A stretch of 64,000 nucleotides of DNA from an uncultured Acidobacteriia bacterium (GTDB lineage Bacteria; Acidobacteriota; Terriglobia; Bryobacterales; Bryobacteraceae), in contig CAIYVZ010000088.1 of NCBI GenBank assembly GCA_903929755.1, forward strand, positions 49,902 through 113,901, given 5' to 3'. A program made the position numbers and the translations under genes. Below the pieces are notes generated by a model. That model was not told where the DNA came from. It saw only the letters and a program-made list of their open reading frames with translations, and did not search any database. Of the stretch, positions 32,597 through 40,941 are shown in pieces (the stretch's first letter is position 1; each line of letters starts with the position of its first letter).

Positions 32597-34681
32597 ATGC
32601 AGCGGGGTTATGTGCAGGACCTTGAACTTCCTATCGCCGGAATGACGTGTACGGGCTGCGCTCACACAATTGAGACTCGCCTGGCAGGGTTGCGGGGTGT
32701 AGCAACCGTTCAGGTCAGCTTTGCTTCCAGAACAGCAGCCGTCCGGTTCGACCCCCAGCTTACTCAGCCATCCAGATTCATTGAAACCATTGAGGGTCTG
32801 GGTTACGAAGTCCCGCGTAAAAATAACGCGCCAACGCTCGACGATGAAGCCAGGGCGCTGAAAAACAGGCTAGTGCTCGGAGCAGTATTTGCCGTCCCTA
32901 CGCTGATTCTCGGTATGGCGGAGCGCCTTCCCTGGGTGCAGTTCGCCTTTTCTATCCCGGTGATCGCCTGGTCGGGTGTGCCATTTCTGATCGCCGCCTG
33001 GAAAAGTGCCACGAATCGCGCGGTGAATATGAATACCCTCATCGCGCTGGGAACTACCGCAGCCTTCACGTACAGCACTGCTGTGCTGGCAAGTGGCGGG
33101 CATCACGTTTATTTTGAAGCCGCGCCGGTAATCATCGTGCTTGTCCTGTTGGGCAAGTATCTGGAGTTGCGGGCACGTTCCACGGCGTCGGAAGCGATCA
33201 ATAAACTCGCCGACCTGCAACCGCCCACCGCCACGCTCATTTCAGAAACCGGCGAGACAGTTGTCCCGGTTGCTGAAGTAAAACCAGGCGATATCCTGAT
33301 GGTCCGCCCGGGGGAACGAATTCCGGTGGATGGCTCCATTGTGGAGGGCTGCAGCGAGATTGATGAATCCATGCTCACCGGGGAAGCGCTTCCCGTGGCC
33401 AAATCTCCGGGTTACAGCGTCTCGGCCGGCACCCGCAATCTGACGGGAGCCTTCCGGGTTCGGGCGGTCCGCACGGGAGCTGCGACGGCGCTGGCGCAGA
33501 TCGCCGACATGGTGCGGAAGGCGCAAGCCTCCCGTGCGCCGGTCGCCCGGATCGCCGATGCCGTAAGTGCTCGTTTCACGCTCGCCATCATGGTGATCGC
33601 GGTGCTGACGCTGGTCGCGTGGCTCTGCTTCAGCTCCGTGGGCACCGCCGTTCAGATGGCGGTAGCTGTGTTGATTGTGGCGTGCCCCTGCGCCATGGGT
33701 CTGGCCACCCCCATGGCCCTGATTGCCGGAACCGGACGCGCTGCCGAGGCTGGAATCCTGTTCCGCAACGGAGAGGCGCTGGAAGCCGCAGCCGGTATCG
33801 ACACCGTCATTTTCGACAAAACAGGCACGCTGACTGCCGGAACCCCGCAGGTGGCCGACATCGTCACCGAGCCGGGCATGAGTGAAGAACGTGCCCTGCA
33901 ACTGGCAGCCGCCGTAGAGAAATGGAGTGAGCATCCGTTTGCCCGAGCCATTGTCGCCCGAGCCAGCTCGGTGTTGCCCCCGCTGGTCTCCGAAAACTTC
34001 CAGGCCAAGCCAGGCGTGGGGGCGGAAGCTACGGTGGAGGGCCGGAAGATCTTTATCGGCAGAAGCAGCCAAGGTGAAGTGGAACTGCGGGTGGACGGAG
34101 CGATCATCGCGCATTTCCACCTGCGAGACCAGCTCCGCCCTGGAGCCGCTGAAGCGGTGAGTGCGCTGCACCGTTTAGGCATTGAAGTCTGGATGATGAG
34201 CGGAGACCAGGAAGCAACGGCAAGAGAAGTCGCCACCGCCGTCGGAATCCCCCAGAATCGGGTGATGTCCCGGGTGCTGCCGGGCGAAAAAGCAGAAGTA
34301 GTCACGCGCTTTCGGCAACAGGGCCGTAAAGTTGCCATGGCGGGTGACGGCATTAACGACGCGCCTGCCCTTGCCGCCGCCAACGTGGGAATCGCCATCG
34401 GAGCCGGTACCGATATTGCCATTGAGTCGGCCGGCGTGGTGCTCACGTCCAGTAATCCTGCGCACGTGGCCAGAGCCCTGGAACTGGCGCGCACCACCCT
34501 GCGAATCACCCGGCAGAACCTGTTCTGGGCGTTCGGGTACAACGCGATGGCCATCCCGATAGCCGCGGGCGTGTTCTATCCGTTCACCGGGTGGACGCTG
34601 TCGCCAATGATCGCGTCAGCCGCCATGGCGCTCTCCAGCGTGTCGGTGGTGATGAACAGCCTGCGTTTGCGGCGCAGCTAG
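32597..34681 (+). CDS. copA: Copper-type heavy-metal P1B-ATPase
   Basis: This 694-residue pump exports a soft metal, most likely Cu(I), from the cytoplasm. It has one N-terminal metal-binding domain with GMTCTGC (Cys18, Cys21), eight membrane helices, the transport motif CPCAMG near residue 362, phosphorylation Asp in DKTGTLTAG near 407, the SEHPFARAI nucleotide motif near 443 and the hinge GDGINDAPAL near 582. CPC with closing MxxxS sequences (ASAAMALSSVSVVMNSLRL) fits the copper subgroup. Length is normal. ATG 32597 follows the stop of a small ORF with no gap. No copper regulator gene is nearby. Confidence 0.93.
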   Translation: MQRGYVQDLELPIAGMTCTGCAHTIETRLAGLRGVATVQVSFASRTAAVRFDPQLTQPSRFIETIEGLGYEVPRKNNAPTLDDEARALKNRLVLGAVFAVPTLILGMAERLPWVQFAFSIPVIAWSGVPFLIAAWKSATNRAVNMNTLIALGTTAAFTYSTAVLASGGHHVYFEAAPVIIVLVLLGKYLELRARSTASEAINKLADLQPPTATLISETGETVVPVAEVKPGDILMVRPGERIPVDGSIVEGCSEIDESMLTGEALPVAKSPGYSVSAGTRNLTGAFRVRAVRTGAATALAQIADMVRKAQASRAPVARIADAVSARFTLAIMVIAVLTLVAWLCFSSVGTAVQMAVAVLIVACPCAMGLATPMALIAGTGRAAEAGILFRNGEALEAAAGIDTVIFDKTGTLTAGTPQVADIVTEPGMSEERALQLAAAVEKWSEHPFARAIVARASSVLPPLVSENFQAKPGVGAEATVEGRKIFIGRSSQGEVELRVDGAIIAHFHLRDQLRPGAAEAVSALHRLGIEVWMMSGDQEATAREVATAVGIPQNRVMSRVLPGEKAEVVTRFRQQGRKVAMAGDGINDAPALAAANVGIAIGAGTDIAIESAGVVLTSSNPAHVARALELARTTLRITRQNLFWAFGYNAMAIPIAAGVFYPFTGWTLSPMIASAAMALSSVSVVMNSLRLRRS

Positions 34682-34700
34682 CGCACCCGAACCTGATTGA

Positions 34701-34706
34701 TAACAT
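34701..34706 (+). promoter_or_regulatory. -10 box of nadB, leaderless
   Basis: TAACAT lies five bases before the TTG at 34712, the better start of nadB. No ribosome site is present. Confidence 0.35.
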
Positions 34707-34711
34707 TCGGC

Positions 34712-36244
34712 TTGGCACTTGACTGTGACTTTTTAGTAATCGGCGCCGGTGTGGCGGGGCTTCGCGCGGCCATAGAACTCTCACAACGTGGCACCGTACT
34801 GGTGGTGGCGAAAGATTCTCTTCGGGAGTCCTCTTCGGAATACGCCCAGGGGGGGATTGCGGCAGCGCTCAGCGATGACGATGAAGTCGCGCTTCACGAG
34901 CAGGACACGCTCTACGCCGGAGACGGCCTGTGCGATCCCGCAGCGGTCCATACCCTGGTGGAAGAAGGCCCCCGGGCCATTGAACAACTAATCGAATGGG
35001 GCGCCGAGTTTGACCGGGAAGACGGCAAACTGGCCTTTGCCCGCGAGGGCGCCCACAGCCGGAACCGCGTCCTGCACGCTCATGGCGATTCCACGGGCCG
35101 GGAGATTGCCCGCACGCTGTATCGCCACGCCGCAGCGCAACCCGGCGTGCGGTTCGCCAGCTATTCGGCAGTGGTGGACCTGCTGGTTCAGGGCGGCCGG
35201 GCAACCGGGGCGGTGGTCTTCGACAGCAAGACCGGCAACCTGCGGCGTATCCACGCTTCCTCCGTACTTCTGGCCACCGGAGGCCTTGGCAGGATTTTCC
35301 GGGAGACAACCAACCCGGACGTTGCCACCGGCGACGGCGTCGCCATGGCCTGGCGTGTCGGCGCAGTCATCGAAAACATCGAATTCGTGCAGTTCCACCC
35401 CACAGCGCTCTTCGTGCCCAACGCCCCGCGCTTCTTACTCTCCGAAGCTTTACGCGGCGATGGCGGCATTTTGCGGAACAGCCAGGGCGAGGCGTTCATG
35501 TCTCGGTACCACGAACTGGCCGATCTGGCACCCCGCGACGTGGTTTCGCGCTCCATTGTGGCGGAAATGCAGCGGACGGGTGCGGCCCACGTCTGGCTCG
35601 ACATGGCGTCGCTCGACGCCGTCTATGTCCGCAACCGTTACCCCCGCATTTACGAAACCTGCAAGGCGTACGGAGTGGATATTACGGGCTCCTCCCCGGT
35701 TCACCCGGCTGTACACTACGCAATGGGCGGAGTCCGCACCGACCTGGACGGCAGAACCTCCATAGCCGGCCTGTACGCAGCCGGAGAAGCCGCTTCCACC
35801 GGCGTGCACGGGGCCAACCGTCTGGCCAGCAATTCACTGCTGGAAGGTGTGGTTTTCGGGCGCCGAGCAGGCCGCGCCATGGCGGATGAAGCGCGCGCCG
35901 AAAGCTCCGGCGGCGAGCCATCCCCCCTGACAATACCCGCACTCCCCTCCGAATCACTCAGAAACCTCGCCTGGACCGGTTGCGGGATTTCTCGCGACCG
36001 CACAGGCCTGACGGCCACCCTGGCCGAGCTGCGCGCCACCAAATGGGCCCTGCCCGAACACCTGACCCTGCCCGATATCGAACGGCGGAACATGCACCAA
36101 CTCACCGCTCTCATCGCGCGCATGGCCCTGTGGCGTGAAGAGAGCCGGGGGGGGCACTATCGCAGCGACTTCCCCGAAAAGAACCTGAACTTCGCAGTGC
36201 CCTCCGCTATCAGCCGCAGCGCGGCTTCCGGCCAGGAGATTTGA
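34712..36244 (+). CDS. nadB: L-aspartate oxidase
   Basis: This protein of about 510 residues oxidises L-aspartate to iminoaspartate, the first step of NAD synthesis. FAD binding is seen in FLVIGAGVAGLRAAIELS at the start and in ASSVLLATGGLGRIF. Active-site motifs are SSEYAQGGIAAAL, GAHSRNRVLHAHGDSTGREI and VQFHPTALF, with the C-terminal helical domain from about residue 400. Arg and His residues of SSPVHPAVHYAMGGV complete the site. TTG 34712 (ALDCDFLVIG) is preferred to TTG 34697. No nadA or nadC is in the window. Cytoplasmic. Confidence 0.93.
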   Translation: MALDCDFLVIGAGVAGLRAAIELSQRGTVLVVAKDSLRESSSEYAQGGIAAALSDDDEVALHEQDTLYAGDGLCDPAAVHTLVEEGPRAIEQLIEWGAEFDREDGKLAFAREGAHSRNRVLHAHGDSTGREIARTLYRHAAAQPGVRFASYSAVVDLLVQGGRATGAVVFDSKTGNLRRIHASSVLLATGGLGRIFRETTNPDVATGDGVAMAWRVGAVIENIEFVQFHPTALFVPNAPRFLLSEALRGDGGILRNSQGEAFMSRYHELADLAPRDVVSRSIVAEMQRTGAAHVWLDMASLDAVYVRNRYPRIYETCKAYGVDITGSSPVHPAVHYAMGGVRTDLDGRTSIAGLYAAGEAASTGVHGANRLASNSLLEGVVFGRRAGRAMADEARAESSGGEPSPLTIPALPSESLRNLAWTGCGISRDRTGLTATLAELRATKWALPEHLTLPDIERRNMHQLTALIARMALWREESRGGHYRSDFPEKNLNFAVPSAISRSAASGQEI

Positions 36245-36319
36245 GTTTGCGGGCTGTGTATCCTTAGCCTCGCCCGCGCTGCGACTGCGGCCGGCGGCTG
36301 CGGAACATCAACCAGGATG

Positions 36320-36337
36320 CTTCGCCGAAAGGCGAGG
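36320..36337 (+). terminator. Small hairpin with GAAA loop after nadB
   Basis: CTTCGCC (36320-36326) and GGCGAGG (36331-36337) pair with one G-U around the tetraloop GAAA. Only three Ts follow (GGGTTTC). It lies 76 bases after the nadB stop and could weakly end that transcript. Confidence 0.25.
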
Positions 36338-36398
36338 GTTTCACCATCTCCGCGCGCTTGAGCGGGAAGGGGGTGGACCCGGGAGAGAAACTATTAAG

Positions 36399-38249
36399 AT
36401 GCGTCACCTCACCACTTTCTTGCCCGCGGCGGCGTTGCTGCTCACCACCCTGGCGGCGGCCCAAACCGACTGGCCCGTCTACGGCCACGACGCCGGTGGC
36501 ACGCGTCACTCCCCGCTCACCCAAATCACCCCCGCGAACGTAGCCACACTGGAACGCGCCTGGACCTTCCATGGTGGCCGCCCCGGTTCCCAGGTCACAC
36601 CCGTCGTGGTCGGCGGCATCATGTACATCACGGCTCCCGAAGCAGTCCACGCGCTGGAACCGGAAACGGGCAAAGAACTCTGGCAATTCGCCTCCCCGGG
36701 GATCACCCGCCGGGGCTTGGCCTGGTGGCCCGGCAACGCAGCCATGCACCCCCGCCTCTTCGTCAGCTCCAACAGCGACCTGCTCGCCATTGACGCCACC
36801 ACCGGCAAGCTGGCTCCCGGCTTTGGCAATGAAGGCAAGGTGGATATGAAGAAAGGCGTGCTCGGAGACCTGCCGGACGCCCGCTTCGCCATGCAGTCCC
36901 CGCCCGCCATCTACAAAGACATCGTCATCACCGGCAGCAACAACAACGAACCCGCACCCAGCCAGGGAGCCTACGGCGACGTCCGCGGCTGGGACGCCAA
37001 AACCGGCAAACTCCTCTGGACCTTCCACACAGTTCCCCGCCCCGGCGAACCCGGCAATGAAACCTGGCCGGGCGATTCCTGGAAAAACCGCTCCGGCGTG
37101 AACAACTGGGGCCTGATGACGCTCGACATGGAACGTGGCCTGGTCTTTGTGCCCCTCGGCGCGCCAACCACCGATTTCTATGGAGCGGACCGCCCCGGCA
37201 TCGGCTTGTACGGGAATTCTTTGGTTGCGCTCGACGCAGCCACCGGCAAAGTGAAATGGTTTCAACAACTTGTCCATCATGACGTTTGGGATTACGACCT
37301 CGCCGCGCCGCCAGCCCTGATCGAAGCCACCATGAATGGCAAAAAGGTTCCCGCCGTGGCCCAAATCACCAAGATGGGGATGCTCTTCGTCTTCGAAAGG
37401 ACCACCGGCAAACCCATCTGGGGCATGGAAGAGCGCAAGGTTGCGGCAAGTAAGGTCCCGGGCGAAAAGACCTCCCCCACCCAGCCTTTCCCCCTCAAGC
37501 CGGAACCCCTTTCGAAGATGACTTTCACCCCGGCCGACATCTACACCGCCACGCCGGAACATGCCGCCTTCTGCAAAGCCCTCTGGGAGAACGAGAAAAT
37601 GTTCACCGAAGGCCCCTATACGCCGATGTCCGTAGAAGGCAACGCGCTCACCTACCCCAGCACCCTGGGAGGCGGCAACTGGAGTGGCGTTTCGTACGAC
37701 CCGAAACTCGGCTACATCTTCACCAACATCATGAATCTGGCGCAATGGGGCCACATGGAGCAGCGGAAAGACCCGCAGACGGGCGCGGTCAGCTGGGCGA
37801 GGACCTCGTCCACCGGTACCGCCTACGGACGATTTTGGGACCCGGCCAACCACATCCCCTGCCAGAATCCGCCCTTCGGCGAACTGGTGGCCGTGGATAT
37901 GAAGACCGGCAACATCGCCTGGAGGACCCCGCTCGGCACGGTGGACGCCCTCGAAGCAAAGGGGATCCACAATACCGGATCTCTGAATCTGGGAGGCAGT
38001 ATTACCACCGCTTCGGGTCTGGTATTCATCGGTGCGGCGAACGACGCGAAGTTCCGCGCTTTCGATTCAAAAACGGGCAAGGAACTCTGGTCCGCGAAGC
38101 TGGACGCCGTGGGCCAGGCCACGCCCATCACCTATTTCGGGAAGGATGGCAGGCAGTATGTGGTGATCATGGCAGCGGGTGGACCCTACTGGGGGTCGCC
38201 GGGTGGCGACGCTCTGATCGCCTTCGCACTTCCGAATCGGTTAAATTAG
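36399..38249 (+). CDS. PQQ-type quinoprotein dehydrogenase without heme
   Basis: This 616-residue exported enzyme has a signal peptide (MRHLTTFLPAAALLLTTLAAA) and the eight-bladed quinoprotein propeller. Docking motifs include VHALEPETGKELWQFASPG, LLAIDATTGKLAPGFG, LVALDAATGKVKWFQQ, VDMKTGNIAWRTPLGT and AFDSKTGKELWSAKL. The active-site strip HDVWDYDLAAPPAL and YDPKLGYIFTNIMN fit the glucose-dehydrogenase/alcohol-dehydrogenase relatives. No CxxCH is present, unlike the quinoprotein at 24 kb, so electrons must leave through a separate carrier. The substrate is a sugar or alcohol. It stands upstream of folD with only four bases between, although folD has its own possible promoter. Confidence 0.87.
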   Translation: MRHLTTFLPAAALLLTTLAAAQTDWPVYGHDAGGTRHSPLTQITPANVATLERAWTFHGGRPGSQVTPVVVGGIMYITAPEAVHALEPETGKELWQFASPGITRRGLAWWPGNAAMHPRLFVSSNSDLLAIDATTGKLAPGFGNEGKVDMKKGVLGDLPDARFAMQSPPAIYKDIVITGSNNNEPAPSQGAYGDVRGWDAKTGKLLWTFHTVPRPGEPGNETWPGDSWKNRSGVNNWGLMTLDMERGLVFVPLGAPTTDFYGADRPGIGLYGNSLVALDAATGKVKWFQQLVHHDVWDYDLAAPPALIEATMNGKKVPAVAQITKMGMLFVFERTTGKPIWGMEERKVAASKVPGEKTSPTQPFPLKPEPLSKMTFTPADIYTATPEHAAFCKALWENEKMFTEGPYTPMSVEGNALTYPSTLGGGNWSGVSYDPKLGYIFTNIMNLAQWGHMEQRKDPQTGAVSWARTSSTGTAYGRFWDPANHIPCQNPPFGELVAVDMKTGNIAWRTPLGTVDALEAKGIHNTGSLNLGGSITTASGLVFIGAANDAKFRAFDSKTGKELWSAKLDAVGQATPITYFGKDGRQYVVIMAAGGPYWGSPGGDALIAFALPNRLN

Positions 38250-38253
38250 ACAC

Positions 38254-39171
38254 GTGACGCAGATTCTTGACGGCAACCGTACCAGAGACCAGATCAAAGA
38301 AGAATGCATCCCCCGGGCGCAGGCTGTTTACAAGCATGCCCGGCGCCCCCCAGGGCTTGCGGTAATCCTGGTTGGCACGAATCCCGCATCGCAGGTTTAC
38401 GTCCGAAATAAGACTAAAACCGCCGGTGAAATCGGGATCTACAACGAAACCCTGAGCCCGGATCCTTCCATTACTACCGAAGATCTGCTGCGGCTGATCC
38501 GTATTCTGAACATTCGGAATGAGATTGACGGCATCCTGGTCCAGTTGCCTCTTCCTGACCACATTGACGCGCAGAAGATCCTGCTGGCGGTGGCCCCGGA
38601 GAAAGATGTGGATGGTTTCCATCCCTACAACATGGGCCTGCTGGCCACGGGACGGCCCGGTCTGCGCCCCTGCACGCCCGCCGGCGTGATTGAGATTCTG
38701 AAGCGCAACCATATTCCGATTGCTGGCCGCAACGCGGTGGTAATCGGCCGCAGCACCATTGTCGGAAAGCCGATGGCCCTGCTGCTGCTGGAAGAAAACG
38801 CCACCGTAACGGTCTGCCATTCCAAAACGGCCGACCTGCCTGGGGTTTGCCGAACGGCCGATATTCTTGTGGCCGCGATAGGCCGCCCCGCCATGGTGAC
38901 CGCCGATTTCATCCGGCCGGGAGCCGTGGTTGTGGATGTTGGCATCAATGCCATCACGGAGCGCGCCCGCGCCGAACAAATTTTTGGACCAGGCAACATG
39001 GCTGCCTTCGAAAAACGAGGCAGTCAGCTGGTGGGCGACGTTCACCCCGGAGACATGGCGCGACTGGCGTCAGCGTACACGCCCGTTCCCGGCGGTGTGG
39101 GGCCCCTCACCATCGCCATGCTGATGCGCAACACCATTGAAGCGGCCGAACGCCGGACCGGGCTGTGCTGA
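38254..39171 (+). CDS. folD: Methylenetetrahydrofolate dehydrogenase/cyclohydrolase
   Basis: This 305-residue bifunctional enzyme interconverts 5,10-methylene-, methenyl- and 10-formyl-tetrahydrofolate. Signatures are YVRNKTKTAGEIGI with the catalytic Lys near residue 55, VQLPLPDHIDAQKIL, PCTPAGVIEIL, the cofactor motif VVIGRSTIVGKPMA near 165-178 and the closing PVPGGVGPLTIAML. Length is a little above the usual 280-300. It starts with GTG; TAAATT at 38242-38247 lies six bases before, so it may be leaderless. The stop overlaps coaE by seven bases. Cytoplasmic. Confidence 0.95.
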   Translation: MTQILDGNRTRDQIKEECIPRAQAVYKHARRPPGLAVILVGTNPASQVYVRNKTKTAGEIGIYNETLSPDPSITTEDLLRLIRILNIRNEIDGILVQLPLPDHIDAQKILLAVAPEKDVDGFHPYNMGLLATGRPGLRPCTPAGVIEILKRNHIPIAGRNAVVIGRSTIVGKPMALLLLEENATVTVCHSKTADLPGVCRTADILVAAIGRPAMVTADFIRPGAVVVDVGINAITERARAEQIFGPGNMAAFEKRGSQLVGDVHPGDMARLASAYTPVPGGVGPLTIAMLMRNTIEAAERRTGLC

Positions 39172-39770
39172 TCGCCGGCCTTACCGGAGGTTTGGCCAGC
39201 GGCAAGAGCTTCGTAGCCACCGTATTTTCGAAACTGGGAGCGCATGTCGTGGAGGCCGATCAACTCGGCCATGAAGTTCTGGCCCCGGGAGGCGCAGCTT
39301 ACGCCGCCGTCGTCGAGACCTTTGGCACTTCCATCCTGGACGCCAACGGCGCAATCAACCGGGCACAACTGGGAAATCTCGTCTTCGGTAACCCTGAGGC
39401 GCTGGAGCGCCTGAACGCCATCGTCCACCCGGCGGTTCAGCAACTCGCGCAGCAGCGCTTCGCAGAAATTGGGACAAGAGACCCCCACGCCGTCGTCATC
39501 TACATAGCTGCAATTTTGGTGGAAACAGGCGCCTACAAGCAGTTCCCCCGGTTAATCGTGACGACCTGTACCCGAGAGCAACAGATCGAGAGAGCCCTGC
39601 ACCGCCCAGGCGCAACCCTGGCGGACGTAGAGGCGCGCCTCGCCCGTCAGCTCCCCCTGGAACAGAAGTTGGCCCTCGCCACCCATATCATCGATACCAG
39701 CGGAACTACCGAAGAGACCAGCCGTCAAACTAAACTAGTGTTTGAAGACCTAAGGACTTTCGCCTCGTGA
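39165..39770 (+). CDS. coaE: Dephospho-CoA kinase
   Basis: This 201-residue kinase makes the last step of CoA synthesis by phosphorylating the 3'-hydroxyl of dephospho-CoA. The P-loop is LTGGLASGKSF near residues 7-17. VVEADQLGHEVL holds the general base Asp. LNAIVHPAV, the lid with RALHRPGATLADVEARLARQ and the closing HIIDTSGTTEE follow as in the family. GTG start lies inside the folD end and GTGA joins it to the protease gene, so folD, coaE and htrA are one unit. Length normal. Confidence 0.94.
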   Translation: MLIAGLTGGLASGKSFVATVFSKLGAHVVEADQLGHEVLAPGGAAYAAVVETFGTSILDANGAINRAQLGNLVFGNPEALERLNAIVHPAVQQLAQQRFAEIGTRDPHAVVIYIAAILVETGAYKQFPRLIVTTCTREQQIERALHRPGATLADVEARLARQLPLEQKLALATHIIDTSGTTEETSRQTKLVFEDLRTFAS

Positions 39771-40936
39771 GACCTCGCGCACTTATCCTGACACTCATCC
39801 TTGCCGGAACTTTTTGGATCCTGACCACCAGGGGTACCTGGAAACTGAAACAGGTTCTGCAGCCCTTCACTTCGAGCGGACAGCTCTGGTCCGAGCCCGT
39901 CACCGCTCGCGGGGCCAGCACTTTCGATTCTGACGAACAGAACAACATTGACCTTTACAAGTCAAACCACCTTGCCACCGTCAACATCACCAGCGTCGTC
40001 TACCAGCGGGACATGTTCTTTCAGGTGTTCCCCACCCAGGGTACAGGCTCTGGCTTCATCATCAATGACGACGGCGAAATCGTCACGAATAACCATGTCA
40101 TCAACGGTTCCCGAAACGTTACCGTCACACTGTCGGACCATAAGACGTGCAAGGCTGACATCCTGGGTATTGATCGCCGCAACGACCTGGCTTTAATCAA
40201 GATCCGCGCCGGGCGCAAGCTCCCCTTCGTCCGCCTGGGTGATTCTGACAACCTGCAGGTTGGCCAGAAGGTTCTGGCAATCGGCAATCCTTTCGGCCTC
40301 GAAGGCACCCTGACCACGGGCATTGTCAGCTCGCTCGGCCGTAGTCTCCAAAACGAAGATGGCACCGCGCTCGAAGGTCTGATCCAGACCGACGCCGCCA
40401 TCAATCCAGGCAACAGTGGCGGCCCCATGTTCGACTCCAAAGGCAGCGTTATCGGCATCAATACGGCGATTTACGGCTCCACCACGCGCAGCGGCGAAGC
40501 GGGCAGCATCGGGATTGGTTTTGCAGTCCCGGTGAGCCGAGTGAAGGCGATTCTGGAAGAATACCGAACCACCGGACGTATCTCGCACCCGGTGCTGGGT
40601 GTCAGTCGCGTGCTGTTTGTGCAGGGCGATTTGGCGGAAGCGTTGAACCTTCCGGCCTCGGGAGGCCTGCTGATTGAAGGGATTGACCAGGGCTCTCCGG
40701 CAGACGAAATAGGGCTGCGTGGCCCGAATCGTACGGTGATTGTAGGCATGTACCGCCTCGGCGTGGGCGGCGATCTGATCACCGCAATCGACGGCGAACA
40801 GGTGCAAAGCCAGGACGGGCTGCGGCTCTCGCTCAACCGCAAAAAAGTCGGCGACAAAATAGATCTGACGATTTTCCGGGGCGGACGTTCCACCAAGGTC
40901 ACAGTGACTCTGGGCGCTGCGCCGGAGGCCTTGTAG
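39767..40936 (+). CDS. HtrA/DegP-type S1C serine protease with PDZ domain
   Basis: This 389-residue protease has an N-terminal membrane anchor (LILTLILAGTFWILTT), a trypsin-like domain at about residues 55-260 and one PDZ domain at about 270-385. The triad is visible: His in TNNHVING near 110, Asp in RNDLALIKI near 142 and Ser in GNSGGPMF near 216. It would degrade or refold damaged proteins in the periplasm. GTG overlaps the coaE stop in GTGA. The single PDZ domain resembles DegS-like and actinobacterial members more than two-PDZ DegP. The loop FFQVFPTQGTGSG is typical of the entry to the protease domain. Confidence 0.92.
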   Translation: MRPRALILTLILAGTFWILTTRGTWKLKQVLQPFTSSGQLWSEPVTARGASTFDSDEQNNIDLYKSNHLATVNITSVVYQRDMFFQVFPTQGTGSGFIINDDGEIVTNNHVINGSRNVTVTLSDHKTCKADILGIDRRNDLALIKIRAGRKLPFVRLGDSDNLQVGQKVLAIGNPFGLEGTLTTGIVSSLGRSLQNEDGTALEGLIQTDAAINPGNSGGPMFDSKGSVIGINTAIYGSTTRSGEAGSIGIGFAVPVSRVKAILEEYRTTGRISHPVLGVSRVLFVQGDLAEALNLPASGGLLIEGIDQGSPADEIGLRGPNRTVIVGMYRLGVGGDLITAIDGEQVQSQDGLRLSLNRKKVGDKIDLTIFRGGRSTKVTVTLGAAPEAL

Positions 40937-40941
40937 CAAAC

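Noticed and set aside
34697..34711. TTG at 34697 as nadB start
   Set aside because: It adds five residues before the FAD fold and lies upstream of the likely -10 box.
36264..37970. 568-codon open frame on the minus strand
   Set aside because: It is the antisense of the quinoprotein at 36399-38249, has no family motifs, and long shadows are expected at this GC content.
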